A stretch of DNA of 64,000 nucleotides from AR5 sp035762565 (GCA_035762565.1 DASTOJ010000206.1:9620-73619); one strand, 5' to 3'; positions 1 through 7,491 are shown, counted from the first letter of the stretch. The notes: generated from the sequence alone by a model not told the origin. Numbers and translations: made by a program.

Positions 1-750
1 CCCGCCCTTGACGTCGCTGACGGCCGCGACCAGGCAGCCCTCGCGCCAGAGCAGCCGTGCCGCGACCGAGCCCACGTTGCCGAAGCCCTGCACGACGACC
101 TGCTTGCCCCGCAGCTCCTGGCCCAGGCGGCGCGCGGCCTGATAGAGCGCGTAGACGATGCCCCGGCCGGTGGCCTCGCGGCGACCGGCCGAGCCACCGA
201 TGATGAGCGGCTTGCCGGTGACGACCCCCGGGACCGTCCGGCCCTGGGTCATCGAGTAGGTGTCCATCATCCACGCCATCGTCTGCTCGTCGGTGCCCAT
301 GTCGGGAGCCGGGATGTCGAGGTCGGGGCCGATGAGCAGGATGATCTCCGCCGTGTACCGGCGGGTGAGGTTCTCGAGCTCCTGGCGCGAAAGCTTCCGG
401 GGATCGCAGCGCACCCCGCCCTTGGCGCCGCCGTAGGGCAGGCTCATCAGGGCGCACTTCCAGGACATGAGCATGGCCAGGGCCGAGACCTCGCCCAGGC
501 TGACGTCCGCGTCGTAGCGGAGACCACCCTTGGTGGGTCCCAGGACCGAGTTGTGGTGGACGCGATAGCCCGTGAAGACACCGGTCCTCCCGTCGTCCAT
601 CCGAACGGGGATGGAGACCACCAGCGCCCGGCGCGGGTGCCGCAGGCGCTCGTGGATCTCCTGCTCCAGCTTGAGACGCCCGGCGACCTGGTCGAGCTGG
701 GCCAGGGCTGTCCGGAGCATCGGCGAGTCAAAGTCGGATTTGTCAGTCAT
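1..750 (-). CDS. gdhA: Glutamate dehydrogenase, N-terminal 250 residues (runs off window)
   Basis: Reverse-strand reading frame open from ATG at 750 to the window edge, so the C-terminal part is missing. It catalyses reversible oxidative deamination of glutamate to 2-oxoglutarate in the cytoplasm. The dimerisation and substrate domain is complete, with the catalytic-lysine motif PYGGAKGG near residues 105-112 and the PAPDMGT motif near residue 150. The start of the Rossmann domain (GFGNVG, near residue 230) is visible before the edge. Family members are about 410-450 residues, so roughly 170-190 are outside. It is divergent from iscR across 113 bp. Glu/Leu/Phe/Val dehydrogenase family membership is certain. 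Glutamate as substrate is the most likely reading, but leucine-type relatives are not excluded. Confidence 0.92.
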   Translation of the reverse strand, partial: MTDKSDFDSPMLRTALAQLDQVAGRLKLEQEIHERLRHPRRALVVSIPVRMDDGRTGVFTGYRVHHNSVLGPTKGGLRYDADVSLGEVSALAMLMSWKCALMSLPYGGAKGGVRCDPRKLSRQELENLTRRYTAEIILLIGPDLDIPAPDMGTDEQTMAWMMDTYSMTQGRTVPGVVTGKPLIIGGSAGRREATGRGIVYALYQAARRLGQELRGKQVVVQGFGNVGSVAARLLWREGCLVAAVSDVKGG

Positions 751-763
751 GAGAACCCTTTCG

Positions 764-792
764 TTGACAACCGGCCGGTTGAGTGGCAGAAT
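764..792 (+). promoter_or_regulatory. Sigma-70 type promoter of the isc operon
   Basis: TTGACA at 764-769 and CAGAAT at 787-792 are separated by 17 bases, a near-consensus housekeeping promoter placed 71 bases before the iscR start. It lies in the divergent gdhA/iscR gap. It is expected to drive iscR and, by the tight spacing downstream, much of the isc operon. Confidence 0.72.
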
Positions 793-803
793 CCGACTGA
801 TTC
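789..803. promoter_or_regulatory. Candidate IscR/Rrf2 operator
   Basis: Inverted repeat GAATC-N5-GATTC overlapping the last bases of the -10 box and the expected start site of the isc promoter. This is where an autorepressor such as IscR would bind. The match to characterised IscR sites was not tested, so binding is inference. The same site sits in front of the divergent gdhA gene. Confidence 0.4.
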
Positions 804-863
804 GGTCGCCGATCAAATTCGTCGGCTAAGGCCTCGGGCGACCAGGTCGAAGAGAGGTAAGAA

Positions 864-1295
864 ATGCTTCGCTTCACCAAGCGTGCTGACTACGGCCTGA
901 TGGCGATCCATTACATCGCCGTTCACGACGACCTGGGGGCCGTCAGCGCCAAGCGTATCGCGGAGGAGTTCTCGATTCCACAGGAGCTGATGGCCAAGAT
1001 CCTCCAGCGGCTGGCCAAGGAACGGCTGATCGAGAGCCACAACGGGCCCAAAGGCGGCTACGTCCTGTCGCGGCGGCCGGCCGAGATCACCGTGGGCGAG
1101 GTGATCCGGGCGCTGGAGGGGCCGATCAACATCGTCTCGTGCCTGGAGGACGACGACTGTCCGCAGATGGAGCGCTGCAGCCTCCGGTTGCCGGTGAAGA
1201 AGATCCAGGCGGCGATCACGCAGATGCTGGACACGATGAGCCTGGCGGAGCTGACGAGCCAGGATGTGCCCGAACTCCTGACGATCAGCAAGTAG
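864..1295 (+). CDS. iscR: Rrf2-family Fe-S sensing regulator, IscR-like
   Basis: 143 residues, the usual Rrf2 length. An N-terminal winged helix (about 1-80, with the KGGY wing motif) is followed by a cluster-binding loop with Cys93, Cys99 and Cys105 in the C-x5-C-x5-C spacing of E. coli IscR. The fourth E. coli ligand, His107, aligns with Arg108 here, so cluster coordination may differ. IscR senses Fe-S status and represses isc genes when holo. The ATG at 864 has a good Shine-Dalgarno (AGAGAGG) upstream and the gene is first in the isc operon, 16 bases before iscS. The family is certain and the specific IscR role is strongly supported by context. Confidence 0.9.
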   Translation: MLRFTKRADYGLMAIHYIAVHDDLGAVSAKRIAEEFSIPQELMAKILQRLAKERLIESHNGPKGGYVLSRRPAEITVGEVIRALEGPINIVSCLEDDDCPQMERCSLRLPVKKIQAAITQMLDTMSLAELTSQDVPELLTISK

Positions 1296-1311
1296 GGGGG
1301 CCCCGCGAGCG

Positions 1312-2538
1312 ATGGCGCTGAAGTTTCCGATCTTCATGGACGCGCAGTCGACCACGCCCTGCGACCCGCGGGTCGTCGAGGCGATGATCCCGTACTTCAC
1401 GGAGAAATTCGGTCACCCGGCCAGCCGTAACCATCCGTTCGGCTGGGAGGCCGAGGCGGCCGTCGACGCCGCGCGCGCGCGGCTGGCGCGTCTGATGGGC
1501 GCTCGAGACCCCAAGGAGCTGGTGTTCACCTCGGGGGGCACGGAGTCGATCAACCTGGCGCTCAAGGGCGTGGCCGAGATGTACCGCGAGAAGGGTACGC
1601 ACATCGTCACCACGGTCATCGAGCAGCGGGCGGGGATCGACGTCGCCAAGCGCCTGGAGCGCCAGGGCTTCCAGGTGACGTATGTCCCCGTTCAGGCCGA
1701 TGGCCTCGTCGACCCGGACGAGATCCGCAAGGCGATCACCGACAAGACCATCCTGATCTCGGTGATGCTCGCCAACAACGAGATCGGCACCATCCAGGAC
1801 GTGGCGGCGATCGGCAGGCTGGCCAAGGACAAAGGCGTTCTCTTCCACACCGATGCGACCCAGGCCCTCGGGAAGGTTCCCATCGACGTCGAGGCCATGG
1901 GCATCGATCTGCTGTCCTCCACCGCGCACCTGCTGTACGGCCCCAAGGGCGTGGGGGCGCTCTACGTGCGACGCAAGGGGCCGCGGGTGCGACTGGCGCC
2001 GCTCTTCGACGGTGGCGGCCACGAGCGCGGCATGCGCTCCGGCACGCTGCCGGTGCCGCTGTGCGTGGGCTTCGGGCGGGCCTCCGAGCTCTGCCAGGAG
2101 AGCATGGCGGAGGAGAACGCGCGGCTGGCGAGGATGCGCGACCGGCTCCAGGACATGATCCTGGCGAGCGTGGACGAGGCGTTCCTCAACGGCCGGCCCG
2201 ACCGGCGGCTGGCGGGGAACCTGAACATCTCGTTCGCCTACGTCGAGGGCGAGTCGGTGCTCATGGGCCTCAACCGGGAGACCGCCCTGTCATCCGGCTC
2301 GGCCTGCACCTCGGCCACCCTGGAGCCGTCCTACGTGATCGCGGCCCTGGGGGCCAGCGCCGAGCTGGCCCACTCCTCGATCCGATTCAGCCTGCACCGG
2401 TTCAACACCGACGAAGAGGTGGAATACGTCGGCCAGCGCACGATCGAGGTCGTCAAGCGGCTGCGGGACATGTCGCCGCTCTACGAGCTGGCCAAGGAAG
2501 GCGTCGATCTGAAGTCGATCAAGTGGAAAGCCGAGTAA
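1312..2538 (+). CDS. iscS: IscS-type cysteine desulfurase lacking the PLP lysine
   Basis: 408 residues, full length for class I NifS/IscS, most like the bacterial/mitochondrial IscS/NFS1 type throughout. The persulfide loop is intact (SSGSACTSA, Cys332), as are the IscU-docking C-terminus (DLKSIKW) and PLP contacts corresponding to E. coli Thr76, Asn155, Asp180 and Gln183. However, the Schiff-base position reads TAHLLYGPKG: Leu207 (CTG) replaces the essential Lys206 of E. coli. The PLP-stacking His104 is replaced by Gln105 (CAG, motif EQRAG). The alignment needs no gap, so this is substitution and not a frameshift. Normal desulfurase chemistry should be impossible. The protein may be a scaffold or persulfide acceptor fed by the desulfurase at 7533. 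It lies between iscR and iscU in a canonical operon. Confidence 0.88.
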   Translation: MALKFPIFMDAQSTTPCDPRVVEAMIPYFTEKFGHPASRNHPFGWEAEAAVDAARARLARLMGARDPKELVFTSGGTESINLALKGVAEMYREKGTHIVTTVIEQRAGIDVAKRLERQGFQVTYVPVQADGLVDPDEIRKAITDKTILISVMLANNEIGTIQDVAAIGRLAKDKGVLFHTDATQALGKVPIDVEAMGIDLLSSTAHLLYGPKGVGALYVRRKGPRVRLAPLFDGGGHERGMRSGTLPVPLCVGFGRASELCQESMAEENARLARMRDRLQDMILASVDEAFLNGRPDRRLAGNLNISFAYVEGESVLMGLNRETALSSGSACTSATLEPSYVIAALGASAELAHSSIRFSLHRFNTDEEVEYVGQRTIEVVKRLRDMSPLYELAKEGVDLKSIKWKAE

Positions 2539-2553
2539 GGGGGAGAGCCCGCG

Positions 2554-2964
2554 ATGGCATACAGCGACAAGGTGGTGGACCACTACAACAACCCGCGCAA
2601 CGTGGGGTCCTTCGGCAAGGACGTCGCGGGCGTGGGCACGGGGTTGGTGGGGGCGCCGGAGTGCGGCGACGTCATGAAGCTGCAGATCAAGGTGAATCTC
2701 GAGACGGGCCTCATCGAGGACGCGAAGTTCAAGACCTTCGGGTGCGGCAGCGCCATCGCCTCCTCGAGCCTGGCCACCGAGTGGCTCAAGGGCAAGACGG
2801 TCGACGAGGCGGCCAAGATCAAGAACACCGACATCGTGAACGAGCTGAAGCTGCCGCCCGTGAAGATCCACTGCTCGGTGCTGGCCGAGGACGCCATCAA
2901 GGCGGCCCTGGCCGACTACAAGGAAAAGCACGCACCGGCCGAAGCCGGCGCGGCATCCAAATAG
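2554..2964 (+). CDS. iscU: Fe-S cluster assembly scaffold IscU
   Basis: 136 residues, nearly collinear with E. coli IscU. It is the scaffold on which [2Fe-2S] clusters are built from persulfide sulfur and iron before transfer by HscA/HscB. All cluster ligands are visible: the Cys and Asp of ECGD, the Cys of FGCG, and the His-Cys of the IHC motif. The LPPVK chaperone-recognition motif precedes IHC, which implies HscA can act on it. The ATG at 2554 follows GGGGGAGAG and lies 15 bases after iscS. There is a short extra Ala-rich C-terminal tail. Confidence 0.96.
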   Translation: MAYSDKVVDHYNNPRNVGSFGKDVAGVGTGLVGAPECGDVMKLQIKVNLETGLIEDAKFKTFGCGSAIASSSLATEWLKGKTVDEAAKIKNTDIVNELKLPPVKIHCSVLAEDAIKAALADYKEKHAPAEAGAASK

Positions 2965-2983
2965 GACGAGGAGGAGAGGATCC

Positions 2984-3313
2984 ATGGCCGTCGCGCTGTC
3001 GGAGAACGCGAGCAAGCACGTGAAGCAGCTCAGGCAGGCCCAGAACCTGCCCGAGAACGTCTTCCTGCGCATGGGCGTGAAGGGCGGCGGGTGCTCGGGC
3101 ATGAGCTACAGCCTCGAGTTCGACACCGAGCTGGGCCCGCACGACAAGGAGTTCGAGATCGACGGGGTCCGGGTGGTCGTCGACAAGAAGAGCTACCTCT
3201 ACCTGAACGGCACCACGCTCGACTACGTGCAGCAGGGGCTGACGGGCGGCTTCACGTTCATCAACCCCCAGGCCAAGTCGAGCTGTGGCTGTGGGACCTC
3301 GTTTTCGGCGTAG
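2984..3313 (+). CDS. iscA: A-type Fe-S carrier IscA
   Basis: 109 residues, the normal A-type carrier length. It carries the three conserved cysteines: one in KGGGCSGM (about residue 37) and two in the C-terminal SSCGCGTSF motif. A-type proteins receive clusters from the IscU/HscA system and deliver [4Fe-4S] clusters to apo-enzymes. A strong Shine-Dalgarno (GAGGAGAGG) precedes the ATG at 2984. Position in the operon supports IscA over ErpA, but the two cannot be separated by sequence alone. Confidence 0.93.
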   Translation: MAVALSENASKHVKQLRQAQNLPENVFLRMGVKGGGCSGMSYSLEFDTELGPHDKEFEIDGVRVVVDKKSYLYLNGTTLDYVQQGLTGGFTFINPQAKSSCGCGTSFSA

Positions 3314-3332
3314 CCGGGCCCGGCGCGCGCAC

Positions 3333-3360
3333 CGAACGGGCCCGGTCGAGGGCCCGTTCG
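3333..3360. terminator. Hairpin between iscA and hscB
   Basis: Perfect 11-bp stem (3333-3343 with 3350-3360) around a 6-base loop, followed by CATTTTC and not a clean T run. It lies 19 bases after the iscA stop. It could be a weak terminator that lowers chaperone-gene expression relative to iscRSUA, or an RNA-processing or stability element. No separate promoter for hscB is evident, so it is probably not a full stop. Confidence 0.55.
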
Positions 3361-3395
3361 CATTTTCGGCGGCCGGGCGAGCCTGAGGATGGCGA

Positions 3396-4046
3396 ATGAG
3401 TGATTTCTTCCAGGTGTTCGGGCTCGAGCGCAAGCTGGGCCTCGACGTGGCCGCATTGCAGCGACGCTTCTACGAGCTGTCGCGGCAGTGGCACCCCGAC
3501 TTCCACCAGGCGGCGGCGCCGGCCGAGCAGGCGCGGGCGCTGGAGGAGTCGGCGCGGGTCAACGCCGCCTACCGCGCCCTGCGCGACCCGATCTCCCGCG
3601 TCGAGTACCTCATCCGGCTGGAAGAGGGGCGGGACACCCGGGAGGGCGCCCTCGTGAAGCCCAAGGCGCCGCCCGAGTTGCTGGTGGAGATGTTCGAGAT
3701 CCAGGAGGCTCTCGAGGACGCGAGGGCCGGTACCCTGGACGACGCCACCCGCGGCGCGCTGCGCGCGCAGCACGAGGCGCTGGCCTCGCGCCAGGCGGAG
3801 GGCGAGGCTGAGCTCGTGGGGCCGCTCAGCCGGGCCTGGGACGACGCCGCGCCCGGGGACCGGCCCGCCGCCCTGGCCGCGCTGAAGGAGGCGCTCGCAA
3901 CCCGCGCCTATCTGCGAACCGTCATCGACGACCTCGGCACCGCCCTGGAAACGTCGCGGGACGACGAGGGGCGTCACGGCTGCGCCGGGGCGCCCCGAGC
4001 GTCGGGGGGGATGGGGGGCCAGGTCGGGGCCCCCCATCCAGACTGA
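3396..4046 (+). CDS. hscB: J-domain co-chaperone HscB
   Basis: 216 residues. The N-terminal J domain (about 1-75) contains the HPD motif (WHPDFH) that stimulates the HscA ATPase. A C-terminal three-helix domain follows, which in the family holds IscU. The typical length is about 170-180, and the additional 30 or so residues at the C-terminus are Gly/Pro-rich low complexity. They are encoded by a GC-rich palindrome (4009-4039) that looks like a repeat captured into the reading frame. It precedes hscA by 8 bases. Confidence 0.92.
   Translation: MSDFFQVFGLERKLGLDVAALQRRFYELSRQWHPDFHQAAAPAEQARALEESARVNAAYRALRDPISRVEYLIRLEEGRDTREGALVKPKAPPELLVEMFEIQEALEDARAGTLDDATRGALRAQHEALASRQAEGEAELVGPLSRAWDDAAPGDRPAALAALKEALATRAYLRTVIDDLGTALETSRDDEGRHGCAGAPRASGGMGGQVGAPHPD
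4009..4039. repeat. Palindromic GC repeat inside the 3' end of hscB
   Basis: Perfect 12-bp inverted repeat (4009-4020 with 4028-4039) around 7 bases, of the form GGATGGGG...CCCCATCC. It encodes most of the non-conserved HscB tail. Similar CCCCCATCC-type palindromes occur in the 5' end of nth (35424-35460), in the element at 49705-49974 and at the right edge of the window. Confidence 0.6.
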
Positions 4047-4054
4047 GAACAGGC

Positions 4055-5932
4055 ATGTCACGCATCGTCGGCATCGACCTGGGAACCACCAACAGCCTGG
4101 TGGCCTACGTGGACGAGCGTACCGGACTGCCGGTAGTGATCCCGGACGACCAGGGCCGCCGCCTGCTCCCGTCCGTGGTGGCGTTCACGCCCGACGGCAT
4201 CGTCGTCGGCGAGGGGGCCCGGCGCCAGCTCGCGCGGCGACCGGCCGATACCGTGTTCTCGGTCAAGCGGCTGATGGGCCGCGGCTGGGAGGACGTCAAA
4301 GACGAGCTGCGCTACCTGCCGTTCCGCGTGCTGCCGGGCGAGGGCGCCGTGAAGCTGGCGGTGGGCGGGCGCGAGGTCACGCCGCCCGAGGTGTCCGCGA
4401 GCGTGCTGAAGGCGCTGAGGGAGCGCGCGGAGACCCACTTCGGCGAGCCGGTCGAGAAGGCCGTCGTCACCGTGCCGGCGTACTTCAACGACAGCCAGCG
4501 GCAGGCGACCAAGGACGCCGGGCGCATCGCCGGCCTCGACGTCCTTCGCATCGTCAACGAGCCGACGGCGGCCTCCCTCGCCTACGGCCTGCACCGGCTG
4601 GGGCAGGGCGTCGTCGCCGTATACGACCTCGGCGGGGGCACCTTCGACATCTCGATCCTGCGCGTCAAGGACGGGATCTTCGAGGTCCTGGCGACGAACG
4701 GCGACACGCACCTGGGCGGCGACGACTTCGACCGCGTGCTGGTGCTGTGGCTGCTGGAGGACGTCCAGGCCCGCCACCACGCCGAGCTCGACCGCGACTG
4801 CGTCGAGCTCGCGCGCGACAACGAGGCGATGCAGGAGCTGCGACTGGCCGCCGAGGCCGCCAAGATCCGCCTCTCGAGCGACGAGAGGACGATGCTGACC
4901 ATTCCGTTCGCCGGCTTCACCTACCGCCGGGAGATCACCCGCGCCGACGTCGAGCGGCTGATCGCGCCGCTGGTGGCCAAGACGCTGGGGCCGTGCCGGC
5001 AGGCGCTGGCCGACGCCGGGCTCACGCCGGCCGCCATCGACCAGGTGGTGCTGGTGGGCGGCTCCACGCGGGTGCCGCTGGTGCGGCGGCGGGTGCAGGA
5101 GCTGTTCGGCAGGCCGGCGCACAGCCAGCTCGACCCCGACGAGGTGGTGGCGATGGGCGCGGCGGTGCAGGCCCGGATCCTGGCCGGCGGCATCACGGAC
5201 ATGCTGCTGCTCGACGTCACGCCGCTGTCGCTGGGCATCGAGACGCTGGGCGGCATCGTGTCGGTCCTGATTGCGCGCAACACCACCATTCCGACCAGCG
5301 CCCGCGAGATGTTCACCACGTCAGTCGACGGCCAGACGGTCGTGGACATGCACGTCGTGCAGGGCGAGCGGGAGCTGGCCAAGGACAACCGCTCGCTAGC
5401 GCGCTTCGAGCTGCGAGGGATCGACCCCATGCCGGCCGGCATGCCGAAGATCGAGGTGACGTTCCTCATCGACGCCAACGGCATCCTCCAGGTCCAGGCC
5501 AGGGAGCAGCGGACCGGCAAGGCGGCGTCGATCGAGGTGAAGCCGACCTACGGGCTCAGCGAGGCGGACGTCGAGCGCATGGTCGAGGAGTCGTTCACCT
5601 ACGCCGAGGCCGACGTGGAGACGCGGCTGCTCATCGAGACGCGCAACGAGGCGGACACCGTGCTCACCCACGTGGACCGCGCGCTGCGCCAGGCCGGCCC
5701 GCTGCTGGACGCCGAGGAGCGACGGGGGATCGAGGCGGCGGTGGCGGCGCTGCGGCAGGCGCGCGCGGGCGAGGACCGCGACCGCATCCGCGAGCGGACG
5801 ACCGACCTGAACCGGACGACCGAGCGCCTGGCCGAGGCGATGATGGACGCCGCCCTCAAGGACGCCCTCCGTACCCGGCGCGCGGCCGAGATCATGAGCC
5901 GGGGGAATCCTCCCGCCGGCGGAGAGTCGTAA
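4055..5932 (+). CDS. hscA: Hsp70-type chaperone HscA for Fe-S transfer
   Basis: 625 residues, matching HscA/DnaK length. The nucleotide-binding domain (about 1-375) shows IDLGTTNS, the DLGGGTFD phosphate motif and VGGSTRVP. The substrate-binding beta domain follows, then a helical lid from about residue 500. HscA uses ATP to extract the cluster from IscU through its LPPVK motif. Operon position after hscB, and the absence of a DnaK-type acidic C-terminal tail, favour HscA over DnaK. The stop overlaps the fdx start by one base (TAATG). Confidence 0.94.
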   Translation: MSRIVGIDLGTTNSLVAYVDERTGLPVVIPDDQGRRLLPSVVAFTPDGIVVGEGARRQLARRPADTVFSVKRLMGRGWEDVKDELRYLPFRVLPGEGAVKLAVGGREVTPPEVSASVLKALRERAETHFGEPVEKAVVTVPAYFNDSQRQATKDAGRIAGLDVLRIVNEPTAASLAYGLHRLGQGVVAVYDLGGGTFDISILRVKDGIFEVLATNGDTHLGGDDFDRVLVLWLLEDVQARHHAELDRDCVELARDNEAMQELRLAAEAAKIRLSSDERTMLTIPFAGFTYRREITRADVERLIAPLVAKTLGPCRQALADAGLTPAAIDQVVLVGGSTRVPLVRRRVQELFGRPAHSQLDPDEVVAMGAAVQARILAGGITDMLLLDVTPLSLGIETLGGIVSVLIARNTTIPTSAREMFTTSVDGQTVVDMHVVQGERELAKDNRSLARFELRGIDPMPAGMPKIEVTFLIDANGILQVQAREQRTGKAASIEVKPTYGLSEADVERMVEESFTYAEADVETRLLIETRNEADTVLTHVDRALRQAGPLLDAEERRGIEAAVAALRQARAGEDRDRIRERTTDLNRTTERLAEAMMDAALKDALRTRRAAEIMSRGNPPAGGES

Positions 5933-6255
5933 TGGCAGTACACAAGGTCACGTTCCTGCCCTTCAACCGGACGGTCGAGGTCGACGACGAGAAGTATCCG
6001 CTGGCCGACCACGGCCGGCCGGGCTCGCTGCTCGACATCGCGCTGGCCAACGACATCCACCTCGAGCACAACTGTGGCGGCTCGTGCGCGTGCACGACCT
6101 GTCACGTGGTCGTCAAGGAGGGCGCCGACAACCTCAGCGAGATGCAGGAGGACGAGGAGGACCGGCTCGACACGGCCGTGGGGCTGACCATCCGCTCGCG
6201 GCTGGGCTGCCAGGCGGTGGTCCGGGGCGACGTCGTCGTGGAGGTGCCGGAATGA
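5932..6255 (+). CDS. fdx: Isc-type [2Fe-2S] ferredoxin
   Basis: 107 residues, adrenodoxin/Isc-Fdx type. The cluster motif CGGSCACTTC supplies three ligands (CX5CX2C within this stretch) and a late Cys in RLGC supplies the fourth. The E. coli Fdx motif is almost identical. It supplies electrons for cluster assembly on IscU. The start codon overlaps the hscA stop and its own stop overlaps the iscX start by four bases (ATGA), so translation is coupled. Confidence 0.95.
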   Translation: MAVHKVTFLPFNRTVEVDDEKYPLADHGRPGSLLDIALANDIHLEHNCGGSCACTTCHVVVKEGADNLSEMQEDEEDRLDTAVGLTIRSRLGCQAVVRGDVVVEVPE

Positions 6256-6458
6256 GCCTCACGTGGCGGGACGCCGAGGACATCGGGATCGCCCTCAGCG
6301 AGAAGTTCCCCGACGTCGACCCGCTGACCGTCCGCTTCACCGACCTCCACCGCTGGGTCACCGAGCTCCCCGACTTCGCCGACGACCCCAAAACCTCCAG
6401 CGAGTCCACCCTCGAAAAAATCCAGATGGCCTGGCTCGATGAATACCGCAACCGCTAG
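6252..6458 (+). CDS. iscX: IscX (YfhJ) Fe-S assembly regulator
   Basis: 68 residues, the usual IscX size, with the typical LTWRDAEDIGIAL opening and the C-terminal MAWLDEYRN. IscX is a small acidic protein that binds IscS and iron and tunes desulfurase activity. Its conservation is interesting here because the operon-encoded IscS lacks the catalytic lysine. It is the last gene of the isc operon, starting inside the fdx stop. Confidence 0.93.
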   Translation: MSLTWRDAEDIGIALSEKFPDVDPLTVRFTDLHRWVTELPDFADDPKTSSESTLEKIQMAWLDEYRNR

Positions 6459-6489
6459 CCCTCACACGGTCGAGTGCCCGCCTTCGAGG

Positions 6490-6570
6490 GCCGGCGTTGC
6501 CGGCGCAATCCTGCTTCTGGGGGGAGGCAGGGAGGAGCGGCCCCCCTCCGAGGCAGCGCAGCTCCCCTCC
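6490..6570. repeat. GC palindromes in the iscX/dsrH-like convergent gap
   Basis: Holds a perfect GCCGGC-GTT-GCCGGC hairpin (6490-6504). A GGGGGGAGGCAG...CCCCCCTCC inverted segment follows (about 6518-6551), then a second CCCCTCCGAG copy at about 6564-6573. The GGGGGAGGCAG(C/G)GAGGAGCG wording recurs at 36099-36118. The converging operons suggest a bidirectional transcription stop without a T run. Confidence 0.5.
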
Positions 6571-6573
6571 GAG

Positions 6574-6795
6574 TCACCAGGTGATGACCTGGTCCGACTC
6601 GAAGATGCGCTCGAGAAGCGCCTCCCAGGACAGCTCGTCGGGGACGCGGCAGCGCGTCACCCCGGGCGGCGGGGTGAAATCCGGCGCACCCGGCAGCATC
6701 ACGAGGGTGACGTCGTCGCCGGCGGCCTGCTGCTCACCGGCGAGGCTGAGGGCGAGCGGGTCGCCGGCCTTGAGCAGGTGGAGGACACGGGCCAT
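6574..6795 (-). CDS. TusB/DsrH-like sulfur-relay protein
   Basis: 73 residues, opening MARVLHLLKAGDP and ending in Trp (QVITW), the layout of the DsrH/TusB family, although somewhat short. The family forms heterohexamers with DsrE/DsrF (TusD/TusC) that pass persulfide sulfur. The cysteine typical of the DsrH active site near residue 20 is absent; only one Cys (VTRC, about residue 49) is present. The start overlaps the stop of the upstream gene by one base (TGATG). The assignment rests on weak sequence similarity plus the three-gene context. Confidence 0.6.
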   Translation of the reverse strand: MARVLHLLKAGDPLALSLAGEQQAAGDDVTLVMLPGAPDFTPPPGVTRCRVPDELSWEALLERIFESDQVITW

Positions 6796-7151
6796 CAGAA
6801 GACGAGGAAGCGCCGGCCCTGGCGGATCAGCTTGCCGATCTGCGCCCGCGAGACGCGGACGATCGGATGGCCGCCCTCGTTCCAGTCGGGGTCGGCCGGG
6901 ATCGCGTCGGTCTCGACGTGGAAGGGCACGCCCAGGCGCTTGAGGTTGTCCCGGAACTTGGCGATGTCGTCGCCGTCGACGAGGTCGTCGGTGTCGGCGT
7001 CGAGCAGGTGGACGGCCGGGCCGCGCAGCACGAAGGTGACATCGTTCTCGCCGGCGACCACACCCACGCCGATGCGCATCGCCTCGAAGGCGCGGTGCGA
7101 CGCGCGCGGGTCGGCCGCGATCACCACCAGGACGGGCTGCGCGTCGGGCAC
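6795..7151 (-). CDS. DsrE/DsrF-family protein (TusC-like)
   Basis: 118 residues with the alternating strand-helix pattern of the DsrE fold: VLVVIAADP at the N-terminus, a VTFVL strand, then a helix-rich C-terminal half. There is no cysteine at all, as expected for a structural DsrF/TusC-type subunit but not for a sulfur-binding one. GTG start at 7151, 13 bases after the previous gene. It is the middle member of a DsrE-F-H-like trio. Confidence 0.6.
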   Translation of the reverse strand: MPDAQPVLVVIAADPRASHRAFEAMRIGVGVVAGENDVTFVLRGPAVHLLDADTDDLVDGDDIAKFRDNLKRLGVPFHVETDAIPADPDWNEGGHPIVRVSRAQIGKLIRQGRRFLVF

Positions 7152-7164
7152 GGGCGCGGTGGCG

Positions 7165-7491
7165 TCAGTTCAGCGCGACGAAGCGCTCGGTGCCGTTGAT
7201 CAGGTCGGTCAGCACGACGAGGCCGCAGTACGTCACGCGCTCGGCGTCGGCGAGCGGCAGGCCGCGCTTCTGGCAGCCGTAGGCGCACACGAAGACCCGG
7301 GCGCCGCGGTCGGGCAGCGCCCGGATCCTCGGATCGTCCATCGCCCGCACGCCGTCGTCGATCAGGTAGAGATAGAGCTGGGCGCCGCGCGCGAGCGCGG
7401 CCGCGGCCAGGCCGGCCGCGGTCTCGAGGTTACCAGGATGCTCGGGACCGGTGGAGAGCAGCAGACCGAACTTCTTCTTGGCCAGGTCCAT
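7165..7491 (-). CDS. DsrE-family sulfur carrier (TusD/DsrE-like)
   Basis: 108 residues of DsrE fold. The segment VFVCAYGCQKRGL places a Cys at the position of the persulfide-bearing cysteine of TusD/DsrE, plus a second Cys four residues on and a third at VTYCG. It is probably the sulfur-binding subunit of the trio. It is divergent from the cysteine desulfurase at 7533 with only about 40 bases between start codons, which suggests shared regulation. Whether the trio serves tRNA thiolation, sulfur oxidation or sulfur supply to Fe-S assembly cannot be told from sequence. Confidence 0.7.
   Translation of the reverse strand: MDLAKKKFGLLLSTGPEHPGNLETAAGLAAAALARGAQLYLYLIDDGVRAMDDPRIRALPDRGARVFVCAYGCQKRGLPLADAERVTYCGLVVLTDLINGTERFVALN

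Noticed and set aside
1900..1950. A frameshift or sequencing slip as the cause of the missing PLP lysine in IscS
   Set aside because: Residues on both sides align to IscS without a gap, and Lys to Leu needs at least two base changes. The His to Gln change is at a separate site.
2290..3102. Long reverse-strand open frames opposite the isc genes and most other genes
   Set aside because: They are antisense shadows of GC-rich coding sequence with extreme Arg/Gly/Ala/Pro/His content and no motifs.
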